Of a stretch of 64,000 bases of DNA, positions 44,480 through 53,837 are shown piece after piece. The stretch covers positions 46,968-110,967 of the forward strand of contig JAFUKJ010000041.1 of NCBI GenBank assembly GCA_017467805.1, written 5' to 3'. The notes below the pieces were generated by a model that ran no database searches, was not told where the DNA came from, and saw only the letters and a list, made by a program, of their open reading frames with translations. The DNA is from Lachnospiraceae bacterium (lineage in GTDB: Bacteria > Bacillota > Clostridia > Lachnospirales > Lachnospiraceae). Position 1 is the first letter of the stretch. Each line of letters starts with the position of its first letter. The position numbers and the translations under genes are program-made.

Positions 44480-46633
44480 CTATAAGTTTTTAATAATTGT
44501 ATCGTATGCTTCCAAAGTAACCGTTTCTACACCATACTCTGTCTTAACTGAGGTGGTCTGGGTCTCTCCCGAGTTATTAATAATAATCAAGGTCTTGCTC
44601 TCTGGATAATATGCACACTCCATATTCGCATTATCTGTAAGATAATTACCATCTGTTGCTTCCTTACCTGCTGTAAGTATCAGGTTCAACAACATTCTGG
44701 TATTCTCATTATTCACTTCAAAGGTTGACATATAGATTCCCTGTCCCTTACCAAAGCTGTTTACTGTCATCAATGGATTGTTATCCTTAGCGGCAAGAAC
44801 AACAGCCTTACCGTCTGTTAAATGACACTTCACTCTCTCAGGTACATAAGAGCCGTTTACCATAATCTTCTCTGCAGCTTCATTATCTACATCAAAACTC
44901 CACTGTCCGTGGCATACTCTGTCAACAACATCCTTATCTACGCCCAGTACATGAGCCATTCTAAAGTAACTGTCATAGCCTGCAACTGCGGATGGCTCAT
45001 CTACGCCGATAAATGCACCGCCTTCATATACCCACTTTGTCAGTGCCTCTACTACAGCCTCATCCTTCCATGCATCACCGCCACTCCAAGCACTTCCTGC
45101 GGCACCTGCATTAATCACAACATCAAAATCCTTCAATGCACCATTCTTTACATCCTCAAAGCCAATAAAGCTAACCTCGATTGGAAGTCCGCTCAATGCC
45201 TCATTGATATGAATCAAATCATGCATATAGGTCTCATGGAAATGACCTGACAGTGTCCATGAGCGCAAGCTTCCCCAATAATGAAGAACTGCTACCTTTG
45301 TCTTACAGTGATATGGCTTACCTGCACTATGAAGCTCCTTCAAGGTTCTAAACTCATCTGAAATCTTCGCAATATACTCTACAAAATCAGGGAAATCCTC
45401 TACCAAATGCAAGTATCCGCCAAGACCAATTCTGTCGATTGGTGTACGAAGCAATGCACGTCTTACACTGTTCCAGTACTTCTTCGCATCTAATGTAGGG
45501 TCTCCACCCTCAGAGAAGGTTGGTGCTCCACCAAGTCCTACAGGGAAGAGATATGGATGCAATCTTAACTCATGTGTACCAACCTCAACACCAGAGCAAA
45601 GTCTTACCTCATAGCCAGAGAATACACACTTAATCAAGCCGTCAAAGCCAAACTCCTTGAACTCTTCCTTATATGGCTCAATACCTACCCAGCTGTCATC
45701 ATAGAATACATAAGCTTTCTTACCATAGCTATGTACAATATCAATTAATTCCTGACCAAAATCTACAACAAAACGATTAATAAAATTAATCCAGTCTGTC
45801 TTCTTATCATTACCAGGCATATGTGTAACATGAAGCTTACCCTGATTAATGAAATCCTCCGCCGTCAAACGATAACCATACTTATCAGCAAAATCATTTA
45901 ACATCTTTGGACTTACCGTAAAATCATATGACGCCCAGTCAGAATAAAGATGACGGTTCTTCTCGCTGCTTCCCCAAATCCATACAAAGTTATAGAACAT
46001 AGATGTAAAACGTACAACCGTAGTTGTAGGATGCGTCTCACACCAGTTAGTCATCCAGTTCTTTAAATACTCCTGTGTCTCAGGATATACAGGGTCAATC
46101 TGCATCAAATGCTCTTTATCCCAGTTATTCGTTGTATGGTTATACATGGAAATCTCTTCCCAAATACGATATGCCAAGAAACTGACTGTATAAGTATGCC
46201 AAGGTGTAATTCCTGAAATTACTACCTCCTGCTTTGCTTCATCATAAGACCACTTATCTCTTGCCACCTCTGTATCTGTGGTTCTGTCATATACCTGCCA
46301 GTAAGCAAGTGCATCCGCACTGCTATTTACTGCAAACTGCTCTGCAAAGAAATCTTCCATAACAGGAATTACAATACTATCTTTATCAGCTACTCTAGGC
46401 GAAGTCATAAGGAAAGACTGCTGTAGCTTATCAAGATTCTTCTTTGCCCATTCATTATGGTCTCTGATAATACAAATCGTAGAATAGATTCCATATCCTG
46501 CATTTGTAATCTCATCTGACAGCACAGTTCCGTCGCTGTCTCGAATGACATCCGCTCCCCACTTCTCGGCAAGCTCCAATGTCAATTTTTCATATCCCGC
46601 CTCACCTGGCAGGGTAAAACTACCTTTACTCAT
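44480..46633 (-). CDS. GH112 beta-galactoside phosphorylase, probably galactosyl-rhamnose type
   Basis: A 717-residue GH112 enzyme. The TIM barrel has the general-acid Asp region VFYDDSWVGIEPY (about residues 308-320) and the family block VGTHELRLHPYLFPVGLGG (about residues 350-370). A Rossmann-like middle domain and a C-terminal beta-sandwich follow. GH112 enzymes phosphorolyse galactosyl-HexNAc (lacto-N-biose type) or D-galactosyl-beta-1,4-L-rhamnose. The surrounding GH105, CE12 and rhamnose mutarotase genes point to galactosyl-rhamnose from rhamnogalacturonan side chains. It has no signal peptide, so it acts in the cytoplasm. It is last in its operon. Confidence 0.85.
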   Translation of the reverse strand: MSKGSFTLPGEAGYEKLTLELAEKWGADVIRDSDGTVLSDEITNAGYGIYSTICIIRDHNEWAKKNLDKLQQSFLMTSPRVADKDSIVIPVMEDFFAEQFAVNSSADALAYWQVYDRTTDTEVARDKWSYDEAKQEVVISGITPWHTYTVSFLAYRIWEEISMYNHTTNNWDKEHLMQIDPVYPETQEYLKNWMTNWCETHPTTTVVRFTSMFYNFVWIWGSSEKNRHLYSDWASYDFTVSPKMLNDFADKYGYRLTAEDFINQGKLHVTHMPGNDKKTDWINFINRFVVDFGQELIDIVHSYGKKAYVFYDDSWVGIEPYKEEFKEFGFDGLIKCVFSGYEVRLCSGVEVGTHELRLHPYLFPVGLGGAPTFSEGGDPTLDAKKYWNSVRRALLRTPIDRIGLGGYLHLVEDFPDFVEYIAKISDEFRTLKELHSAGKPYHCKTKVAVLHYWGSLRSWTLSGHFHETYMHDLIHINEALSGLPIEVSFIGFEDVKNGALKDFDVVINAGAAGSAWSGGDAWKDEAVVEALTKWVYEGGAFIGVDEPSAVAGYDSYFRMAHVLGVDKDVVDRVCHGQWSFDVDNEAAEKIMVNGSYVPERVKCHLTDGKAVVLAAKDNNPLMTVNSFGKGQGIYMSTFEVNNENTRMLLNLILTAGKEATDGNYLTDNANMECAYYPESKTLIIINNSGETQTTSVKTEYGVETVTLEAYDTIIKNL

Positions 46634-46658
46634 TTCCTTAATCGCCTTTCCTACAACT

Positions 46659-48431
46659 TTAAATCTTAAGCTCTCTGCAAATCTCAGCAGCCCGCTCTCT
46701 GGTTACCCATGCCTTCAAATCATCATCCGAATGCACCACACCAAGCTTATATGCTGCCCTTACATACGGGATACAATATACCGTACTCATCTCATCCAAT
46801 TCACAGGCAATCTCCTCTGGAAGACTCTTGCGACTTCTGTAGCCACTCATAATAAAGACAAGAAACTCCTCCAAAGTTACCTTCTTATCAGGTTCAAATC
46901 TGTTATTGTGTATCATCTGCGGTAATATAATACCATTCTGATATGCGCACTCAACAGTACCTGCATACCACTCATGACCCACAATATCATCATAAATATC
47001 ATTAAACACATTTGTCGGGAAAAATCTCGCCGACTTAATTACCATATCCAAAGCATCCACTCTGACAAGCGGCTCTGTCGGTCTTTCCAAATCCGCAAAC
47101 AAAGTCATATCTCCATTTGGATTTGGAATATTTCTATACGCCTCAGGCACTTCAGGTAATTCCAAATCATCATTCGGAATCCACGCATCCTCGCGAAGCT
47201 CTATGCAACGCACAAGTCTTGCGTATATCTCCATGCCTGAACGATTCATCATATTCTTCAATGCTTCTACAACGAAGCCTGCCATCATATATGCGCCATA
47301 ATCATTGGAATGTGTAAAATCCTTCGGGAAGAAATACGGCTTAGCTGCCTCCAGTCCCTTCTCCAGGACAAAGCCCTTACTCATTCCATGCAAATCTACT
47401 ACAGGCACCTTATATTTCTTGCCGATTTCCAGACAAACATCTGCATATTCCTCCAGCAAATCATTGTAAGTTCCGTCATTTGCCTTCCATGAATTCCTTG
47501 CCAAAGGTGTAATAATAATTGGATATGCACCTCTTGCACGAGTCTCTTCTATATACTCAATTAAGCCTTCCTGATATCCTCCTCTTGCCTTAAGATGCAT
47601 AAGCTTCTGGTCGTTATGACCAAACTGCATCATCAGATAATCTCCAGGCTTAATATTCGATTGAATAATCGCATAATGTCCTTCCGAACGGAAGCTCTCC
47701 ACTGTCAAGCCAGAATGCGCATGATTAGAAACCGCTATTCCTTTTGGTAAATATGCCGATATCATCTGTCCCCAGCCTGCATAACTGGTTCCAGGAGCAT
47801 ACGGATACTCAGCCGACTGATCGGTTACCGTAGAATCGCCTGCGATATAGAGAGTCGGACAATTAATCTGCTTAATCGCCATCTCCTGCAAATGTACATT
47901 CTTACCTAATAACGCAATATCCACACTACGACGTTCCCAGAGACAGGTTTTTCCACGAGGAATAATATCACATACATTTAATACAAATGTACACTTTATC
48001 TCCTGCTCTGCTTCAAGAGTATTCTTATACACAAGTCTTCTTGGACCTGCAAACACCATAACTTCGCCTTTGGCGTAAAGCTTCAGACTTACCTCGTAAT
48101 TTCCAAGTCGATTCACATCTGCCTTAAAGCAAAGCGGAATCAAACGTTCCTTCTTTGCATCAATTCTGTCAATAATTGCAGTTGAATCTACAAAGTACCC
48201 CTTACTATCCTTACTGATTGCCGTTACAGTCTCATCACGATACCAATACGGTACATCAAAGCCTGCATTCAACTCCGACATCTGTAACCATTCGTCCTTA
48301 CGACGATTCTCCTCTACGACAAATCCATACCCTGTTTTCGTATCATATAGCTTGCCACCTGCAACCTCTATCGCTCGACTATCTGTATTTACTTTTCCAT
48401 CTGTTTGAAATACAAATGTCTTTGAAAACAT
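46659..48431 (-). CDS. CE12-like rhamnogalacturonan acetylesterase with SLH-like tail
   Basis: A 590-residue protein. An N-terminal beta-sandwich (about 1-180) precedes an SGNH esterase (about 190-420) with GDSTV (catalytic Ser), FGHND and FTHSNDYGA (Asp/His region). Then come two SLH-like repeats (about 475-590, FNDIYDDIVGHEWYAGTVE and a later PYVRAAYKLGVV). Family CE12 removes acetyl groups from rhamnogalacturonan. There is no signal peptide, although SLH domains normally bind the cell wall from outside. The ATG at 48431 is one base after the GH105 stop, fitting coupling. An upstream ATG at 48446 is possible. Confidence 0.83.
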   Translation of the reverse strand: MFSKTFVFQTDGKVNTDSRAIEVAGGKLYDTKTGYGFVVEENRRKDEWLQMSELNAGFDVPYWYRDETVTAISKDSKGYFVDSTAIIDRIDAKKERLIPLCFKADVNRLGNYEVSLKLYAKGEVMVFAGPRRLVYKNTLEAEQEIKCTFVLNVCDIIPRGKTCLWERRSVDIALLGKNVHLQEMAIKQINCPTLYIAGDSTVTDQSAEYPYAPGTSYAGWGQMISAYLPKGIAVSNHAHSGLTVESFRSEGHYAIIQSNIKPGDYLMMQFGHNDQKLMHLKARGGYQEGLIEYIEETRARGAYPIIITPLARNSWKANDGTYNDLLEEYADVCLEIGKKYKVPVVDLHGMSKGFVLEKGLEAAKPYFFPKDFTHSNDYGAYMMAGFVVEALKNMMNRSGMEIYARLVRCIELREDAWIPNDDLELPEVPEAYRNIPNPNGDMTLFADLERPTEPLVRVDALDMVIKSARFFPTNVFNDIYDDIVGHEWYAGTVECAYQNGIILPQMIHNNRFEPDKKVTLEEFLVFIMSGYRSRKSLPEEIACELDEMSTVYCIPYVRAAYKLGVVHSDDDLKAWVTRERAAEICRELKI

Positions 48432-48432
48432 T

Positions 48433-49485
48433 TTATAATGCACCATCTTTCTCGATATTATTCGCCACTAATAACTGTCCAAAGAATGCCAGTGCAAGAC
48501 CCTGTCCCCAGCCCTGAATCCAATCTCTGGAAATATTTCTATAGCCATCCTTATCATTCATAACTGCGGTACCACCTGAAACGTTTAAGACGCGTCCGTC
48601 CTCACTTACATTTGCAAGCAATCCCTTAATTGACTTATTAATATATTTAGAATGAAGTGGATTACCTCTTGTAACCATTGCTGCCGCAATACCTGCTGAT
48701 GCCGAAATCTCCTCATAAGACTCCTCATCATCCAAAATGGTTCTCCATAATCCATCCTCAGTCTGTACCAGTTTCAATGCTGCCAGCTGCTCATTTAATG
48801 AGCCTGCAACATCCATATACTTAGGATATAAATAGCACTTAGGTAAGATACCACCTACCTGAGACATTGTAAATGCAGCCCATGCATTGGCACGTCCCCA
48901 ATAAAAGCCTGACATATGGTCTCCTGCAATATTATCATATCCATGATAATAGAAGCCTGTATTAGGATCCTGTAAATACTTAATATGCCAGTAATACTGA
49001 TTCAAAGCATCCTCAATAAGCTCCTCATCCGCCAACTCCACACCTACTCTTAAAAGGAAGAAAGCCGCCATAAATAATGTATCTGCCCAGCACTGCTCAG
49101 GGAAATCATTATTCGCAGATACTGTATGCTGTAATACGTTATCACCAAATCTAAGGGCATCCTTTCTGATATAAGCAATCTTGCTCATAACGATATCCCA
49201 GTATCTCTGCTCACCTGTTGCCTTATATAAAGTAATCAGGCAATGTCCCATTGCACAGGCATTTACAGTCCATACACTTGGAAGTCCAAGCTCTATTAAC
49301 TCATCCACTCTATCCTTTAAGAGCTTTAAATACTCTTCATTACCTGTCTTCTCATATGCATCTGCAATACCATAGTAAGCGACGCCGCATGGCCAATCCC
49401 ATGTTAAATCCATCTTCATGGTTCTTTTTACAATTTTGTCAATCACTGCCTCGATTTCTTTCTGTTCAAATTCAAGCTTTAACAT
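48433..49485 (-). CDS. GH105 unsaturated rhamnogalacturonyl hydrolase
   Basis: A 350-residue (alpha/alpha)6-barrel hydrolase like Bacillus YteR. It removes the unsaturated galacturonyl residue left by lyases from rhamnogalacturonan oligosaccharides. Typical motifs are WDWPCGVAYYGI, the catalytic Asp region QCWADTLFMAA and FYWGRANAWAAF. There is no signal peptide, so it is cytoplasmic and acts after import. GAGGAGG precedes the ATG. It is the first gene after a hairpin and a likely separate promoter. Confidence 0.92.
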   Translation of the reverse strand: MLKLEFEQKEIEAVIDKIVKRTMKMDLTWDWPCGVAYYGIADAYEKTGNEEYLKLLKDRVDELIELGLPSVWTVNACAMGHCLITLYKATGEQRYWDIVMSKIAYIRKDALRFGDNVLQHTVSANNDFPEQCWADTLFMAAFFLLRVGVELADEELIEDALNQYYWHIKYLQDPNTGFYYHGYDNIAGDHMSGFYWGRANAWAAFTMSQVGGILPKCYLYPKYMDVAGSLNEQLAALKLVQTEDGLWRTILDDEESYEEISASAGIAAAMVTRGNPLHSKYINKSIKGLLANVSEDGRVLNVSGGTAVMNDKDGYRNISRDWIQGWGQGLALAFFGQLLVANNIEKDGAL

Positions 49486-49517
49486 AATTGTTCCTCCTCA
49501 TATTACCTATTAAAACT

Positions 49518-49585
49518 ATCATATTTTATCGTGCTTATGTGAACTTTTGCACGAAATGTATTCTATCACTCACGAAATGCATTCT
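49518..49585 (-). promoter_or_regulatory. Promoter and direct-repeat operator for the GH105 operon
   Basis: Two copies of CACGAAATGYATTCT (49550-49564 and 49571-49585) lie exactly 21 bp apart, two helical turns, as AraC-type activators require. Downstream on the minus strand a TATGAT (49518-49523) can serve as -10, and the proximal repeat reaches the -35 region. GTTCACATAAG in between recurs at 53773-53783 near the AraC gene. Confidence 0.6.
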
Positions 49586-49657
49586 CACACTTTCATAAAA
49601 GCTCTAATCCTTAACTATAAAGCACTTAGGAAAATATGCAATACATTCTTTTAAATA

Positions 49658-49684
49658 TAGCCCCCGGCCTTAGCCGGGGGCCAA
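49658..49684 (-). terminator. GC-rich hairpin after the ABC importer operon
   Basis: GCCCCCGGC/GCCGGGGGC with loop CTTA is an exceptionally stable stem in AT-rich DNA. The T-rich tail (TATATTT) on the minus strand is weak. It may partially terminate or protect the binding-protein mRNA. Confidence 0.65.
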
Positions 49685-49713
49685 TATCATGAAAGTTCTA
49701 TTTCTTCATCTAA

Positions 49714-51474
49714 TTACTTAGGAAGCTTTGTAGACTGACCAGCGTTGTAAGCCTCTAATCTCTCATCAACGATTGCCTGGTAACCAGCGTCTGCGTACTC
49801 CTGAGCATACTGAGCATATAATGTCTCGAAGTCTGCTGGATCACACATTGTTAAAGCATCTCTGTACTCTGTATACTTCTCAAGAAGTGTAGCCTGGTAC
49901 TCAGATGTTGTCTCGATAACTACAGCGAAGTTACAGTCAGATACTGCATAACCAGCCTCTGCAATTGCCTTCTGTCCATAGTAGTTGTCGATGATATCCT
50001 GTGTGAAGTCCTCAGGAAGTCCCTGTGGAGAGCTTGCCTTGATAACGTCTTCGATTGTACCAGCTGTTCTAGCCTCTACAGTTACACACCAGTAGTCCTT
50101 GCTGTTGTTGTAACCCTGCTTCTTATCGCCAGCGTAGTCACCGACAGATACTGGAAGACCATTCTCATCATAGTTGAAGTGCTCGCCTTCGATACCCCAC
50201 TGATATGTGAAGAGGTTCTCTTCCTGTGTACACCACTCCATGTACATCCATGCAGCCTTGATTTCGTCTTCGCTTGCCATTGAAGAGAATCCGATCATCA
50301 TACCGAATGGGTTGTTAGCACGGAATGCTGGAACTGTACCACCATCTGGGTCAGATACGTTAGCAGCTACCATTACGTTTAAGTCAGCATCTGGATTTGT
50401 ATCATAGAATGATGATAATACCTGCATATTACCTGAAATATATCCAGACCACTGGAATGCCTTACCATTGATAAAGTTAGCTTCTGCTGTTGCATTATCT
50501 GTTACATAGTACTCTGGGTCGATAAGACCTAAGTTGTACTGCTCATTTACTCTCTGAAGTAACTTCTTGTTAGCCTCATCACCAAGAGCTGGGATAGCGT
50601 AATCACCATATGTAGCCCAATTCTGCTCATCAAGTGGGAAGCTTCTGTATGCGTAGTTCTGGTCAACACCAGCACCTGTTACCATAGCTCCACCAAGAGG
50701 ATACTCGCAGATACCAGCTTCCTTAATCTTTAATAAGATTTCCTTCTGCTCTGCCCATGTTGCTGGCCACTCAGAGTAACCAACCTGCTCTAACCAGTCC
50801 TGACGATACCATGTTACCCATGTGTAGTTTGTATCATAGTAAGGTCTCTCTGCTAATGCGAAGTAGCAGTCACCGTTCATCTCTGTATAGCCAATCTGTC
50901 CTAACTCAACCATTCTGTTGTAGTATGTAGGAGCTACCTGTGCAAATGCATCGATATCATATGTTGTAAGATATCCGTCTGAAGCCCACTGAGCAAGCTT
51001 TGGATAGTCATACTCCATAAGGATTGTAGGAAGGTTCTGGTCAGCTGCAAGTAAAGCATAGTCTGTTAAAACGTCAGAACGTGTAATTCCTACGAACTCT
51101 ACATTAATATTGTACTTGTCACCGAACTCTGTGTTAATCCACTGTGTCCAGTAGTTGTTAGATACATCAGGAACACCTTCAGCACCTCTATCGTATACAG
51201 GAATCTTGATTGTAACTTCATCAGCAAAAGCTGTCCAACCTTCAATACCTGCTACTGCTGGTGTATCAGCAGCTGCTGTGTCTGTTGATGTTGTTGTAGA
51301 AGCAGATGAATCTGCTGCCTTGTCTGTTGTTGCACTAGACTCTGTCTTTGTGTCTGTTGATGTTGTTGAGCTTGTGTCAGCTGTATCGCTGCTACCACAA
51401 CCTGCTAATGCGCTCATTGCCATAGCACCTGTTAATGTTAAGGCAAGAGTTTTCTGAAGAGCATTCTTCTTCAT
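49714..51474 (-). CDS. Oligosaccharide ABC transporter binding lipoprotein
   Basis: A 586-residue solute-binding lipoprotein with lipobox LAGC (about residues 22-25), a Ser/Thr/Asp-rich linker (about 28-70) and a large type-1 binding fold. Length and operon partners match the LplA/YtcQ group, which imports pectin-derived oligosaccharides in Bacillus. AGGAGG precedes the ATG. It is the third gene after two permeases. No ATPase is encoded here, so a shared MsmK-type ATPase elsewhere is expected. Confidence 0.9.
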   Translation of the reverse strand: MKKNALQKTLALTLTGAMAMSALAGCGSSDTADTSSTTSTDTKTESSATTDKAADSSASTTTSTDTAAADTPAVAGIEGWTAFADEVTIKIPVYDRGAEGVPDVSNNYWTQWINTEFGDKYNINVEFVGITRSDVLTDYALLAADQNLPTILMEYDYPKLAQWASDGYLTTYDIDAFAQVAPTYYNRMVELGQIGYTEMNGDCYFALAERPYYDTNYTWVTWYRQDWLEQVGYSEWPATWAEQKEILLKIKEAGICEYPLGGAMVTGAGVDQNYAYRSFPLDEQNWATYGDYAIPALGDEANKKLLQRVNEQYNLGLIDPEYYVTDNATAEANFINGKAFQWSGYISGNMQVLSSFYDTNPDADLNVMVAANVSDPDGGTVPAFRANNPFGMMIGFSSMASEDEIKAAWMYMEWCTQEENLFTYQWGIEGEHFNYDENGLPVSVGDYAGDKKQGYNNSKDYWCVTVEARTAGTIEDVIKASSPQGLPEDFTQDIIDNYYGQKAIAEAGYAVSDCNFAVVIETTSEYQATLLEKYTEYRDALTMCDPADFETLYAQYAQEYADAGYQAIVDERLEAYNAGQSTKLPK

Positions 51475-51548
51475 AATGATATCCTCCTTTAAATATAAAA
51501 TATATAGTTTTTATTTTTACCCGTCATTCGGGAAAACTAACAAATTTA

Positions 51549-52478
51549 TTAACCCTTAACAGCACCTACCATTACGCCCTTAACGAAATACTTCTGAAGG
51601 AATGGATAGATACAGATAATTGGTAAAGTAACGAACATAATTGCTGCCGCCTGTAATACTTCTGGTGTACTTGTTACCGCTGCTGCCTCTGAGAGAGAAG
51701 CTGTCTGCGCCTCTGATGCAGACGATACCAACTGCGATAGCTTATACTGAATCATCTCCAAGCTCTCTGTTCTTACATAGAACTTGTTATCTGCGTATGA
51801 ATTCCAACGACCTACTGCGTAGAACAGTGACAATGTCGCAAGTATTGACTTAGATAACGGCAATACAATGTGCCATAAAATCTGGAAGTTAGTTGCTCCA
51901 TCCAGGAACGCTGATTCTTCTAATGAATCAGGAATATTTGCCTGGAAGAAGGTCTTCATAATCAACATATTATATGGTGAGTAAATCAATGGTAAAATCA
52001 ATACCCACATTGTATCCAATAACTTCAAATCTGACATCAATAAGTATGCTGGAATCAAACCTGCACCAAAGTACATAGGAAACATTAAGAGGAATGTAAT
52101 TACCGTCTTACCCTTTAATCTCTTCTTAGATAATGGATATGCTGCACATGTACAAACAATCATACCAAGAAGTGTAAATATTAATGTTACCCATACACTG
52201 TAACCCATTGAATATGTTAAGCTTCCATCCTTAAAGATAGATACATAAGCATCAAAGTTAATACCCTTTGGCCAGAATGCAATCTGCTTTGCTACTACAT
52301 AGCTGTTTCCTGAAATTGACTTTGCTGCGATGTGAATAAACGGAAGTACACATGTCGCACACAAAAGTACAATAATAATCATCATAATCGCATCACTGAT
52401 GCGGAATTTATTAATCGCTCTGCTGCCGTCGCTTGTAACCTCAGCGCCGCGCACAACTTCTTCTTTCTTCTTTGCCAT
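51549..52478 (-). CDS. ABC oligosaccharide permease, LplC/YtcP type
   Basis: A 309-residue permease with six membrane helices and the EAA-type loop SAFLDGATNFQILWHIVLP (about residue 200), which contacts the ATPase. AGGAGG lies upstream of the ATG. It is paired with the LplB-type permease 13 bases upstream. Confidence 0.92.
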   Translation of the reverse strand: MAKKKEEVVRGAEVTSDGSRAINKFRISDAIMMIIIVLLCATCVLPFIHIAAKSISGNSYVVAKQIAFWPKGINFDAYVSIFKDGSLTYSMGYSVWVTLIFTLLGMIVCTCAAYPLSKKRLKGKTVITFLLMFPMYFGAGLIPAYLLMSDLKLLDTMWVLILPLIYSPYNMLIMKTFFQANIPDSLEESAFLDGATNFQILWHIVLPLSKSILATLSLFYAVGRWNSYADNKFYVRTESLEMIQYKLSQLVSSASEAQTASLSEAAAVTSTPEVLQAAAIMFVTLPIICIYPFLQKYFVKGVMVGAVKG

Positions 52479-52491
52479 AACTCAAAACCTC

Positions 52492-53442
52492 CTATAATAA
52501 GCCATCTTCACCAAGCTTCTTAGCTACCTTGTCAGATGCAAGAACTAAGATTAATCCTACTACTGACTGGAACAGACCAACCGCTGTTGCCATACTGAAC
52601 TTTCCGCCTGCAAGACCCTTCTCATATATGTAGATAGCCAACTGATATTGGAAGTCTTTAACTCTTGAGTTGCCAAACTGATCAAGACGCTCGTAATCAC
52701 TACCCATCAAACGTCCAAGATTCATAATCAATAATGTAACTACTGTACCCTTAATACCTGGTAAAGTAATGTGCCACATTCTCTTCCAACGGTTTGCACC
52801 GTCAATCATAGCCGCTTCATAAAGCTCACCACTAATACTTGTAATTGCCGCAAGATAAATGATGGTTCCCCATCCCATTCCCTGCCATACACCGATAAGC
52901 AGGTATGTAACTGCCCAGTGCCACTTCTCTGTCAGGAAAGGAATACCCTCTTCAATTAATCCCATGTTCATCAATGCAACGTTTACCAAACCTGTTGATG
53001 GTCTGAACATTGTATATGCAACACTTCCGATAATAACCCACGAAAGGAAATGTGGAAGATAAAGAATCGTCTGTGTTACCTTCTTAAACTTTGGATAGCG
53101 AAGCTCATTGAGCATCAATGCCAGAATAATCGGCATTGGGAATGTAACTGCCAGATTTGCAAAGTTAAATACAATCGAATTCTTCAGTGATTTAATAAAA
53201 TCCTTATCTTTGAAAATCTTAATGAATGTTTCCATTCCAACCCATTCACTACCATCGTAACCCTTAGCTGGTTTGTAATCCATAAATACCATACGCAAAC
53301 CTGGATATGCTGCGTAGTTAAATACGAATACCATAACAAGTGGGAATATCAACATAAGATATAACTGCCAATCTCTCTTCAATGCCTTCTTCCAACTTAT
53401 TGTTGTGACAATTTCCTTGCCACGTTTTTTTGCCTTACTCAT
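52492..53442 (-). CDS. ABC oligosaccharide permease, LplB/YteP type
   Basis: A 316-residue permease with six membrane helices, the motif AAMIDGANRWKRMWHITLPG (about residue 215) and the typical opening region RDWQLYLMLIFPL. It is first in the importer operon. GGGAGG precedes the ATG. Family members with this architecture import oligogalacturonides or rhamnogalacturonan fragments. Confidence 0.92.
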   Translation of the reverse strand: MSKAKKRGKEIVTTISWKKALKRDWQLYLMLIFPLVMVFVFNYAAYPGLRMVFMDYKPAKGYDGSEWVGMETFIKIFKDKDFIKSLKNSIVFNFANLAVTFPMPIILALMLNELRYPKFKKVTQTILYLPHFLSWVIIGSVAYTMFRPSTGLVNVALMNMGLIEEGIPFLTEKWHWAVTYLLIGVWQGMGWGTIIYLAAITSISGELYEAAMIDGANRWKRMWHITLPGIKGTVVTLLIMNLGRLMGSDYERLDQFGNSRVKDFQYQLAIYIYEKGLAGGKFSMATAVGLFQSVVGLILVLASDKVAKKLGEDGLL

Positions 53443-53561
53443 AATTTGAAAAACCTCCCAACCAAAACCCTATATCGTTATTTTGTATAGTTTACTGGCT
53501 TTTATGAGTATATTATTATACATTTTTTTATCTTTTTCTCTCCAGTACTTAAAAAATACTA

Positions 53562-53579
53562 TGCAAAAATAACCATTTA
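53562..53579. promoter_or_regulatory. 18-bp regulator site, copy 1
   Basis: TGCAAAAATAACCATTTA, identical to the copy at 53795-53812. It lies 42-59 bases upstream of the importer -10, a suitable place for an AraC-family activator. Confidence 0.65.
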
Positions 53580-53742
53580 TGTTATACTCCCTTTTGTAGA
53601 GAATAGTATAACTGCATATTTTGTCTAGGTTTTTAGCCGATTTGATATGCATTTTGTCCATTACATAATATTTTTTCGGCATTTCCATTGGAATGTTTTT
53701 CCTTTTTAGCCTTTTTAATCGTGTAATGGCATGGCTTCACTT

Positions 53743-53771
53743 GGTTATTTTTGGAAGTTGGTCATTTTTTG
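53743..53771. promoter_or_regulatory. Related half-sites in reverse orientation
   Basis: GGTTATTTTTGG (53743-53754) and GGTCATTTTTTG (53760-53771) resemble the reverse complement of the 18-bp site core. They lie 17 bp apart. Confidence 0.4.
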
Positions 53772-53794
53772 TGTTCACATAAGTGTGTTTTCTT

Positions 53795-53812
53795 TGCAAA
53801 AATAACCATTTA
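53795..53812. promoter_or_regulatory. 18-bp regulator site, copy 2
   Basis: An exact second copy of TGCAAAAATAACCATTTA. It lies 26 bases before the AraC gene start, so binding there would probably repress its own synthesis. Confidence 0.65.
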
Positions 53813-53837
53813 AACATGGATGAGGGGGTATTTTTAC

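Larger units (their letters stand above)
53443..53837. other. Divergent control region between ABC importer and AraC regulator
   Basis: On the importer side a TATAAT lies at 53515-53520 on the minus strand with no good -35, as expected for an activator-dependent promoter. An 8-bp inverted repeat GTTATACT/AGTATAAC is at 53581-53588 and 53605-53612. Two 18-bp direct repeats and related half-sites are listed separately. No open frame of note is present. Confidence 0.6.

Noticed and set aside
53470-53688. 72-residue leftward frame in the importer control region
   Set aside because: It covers the promoter and repeat elements, is very AT-rich and lacks a ribosome site.
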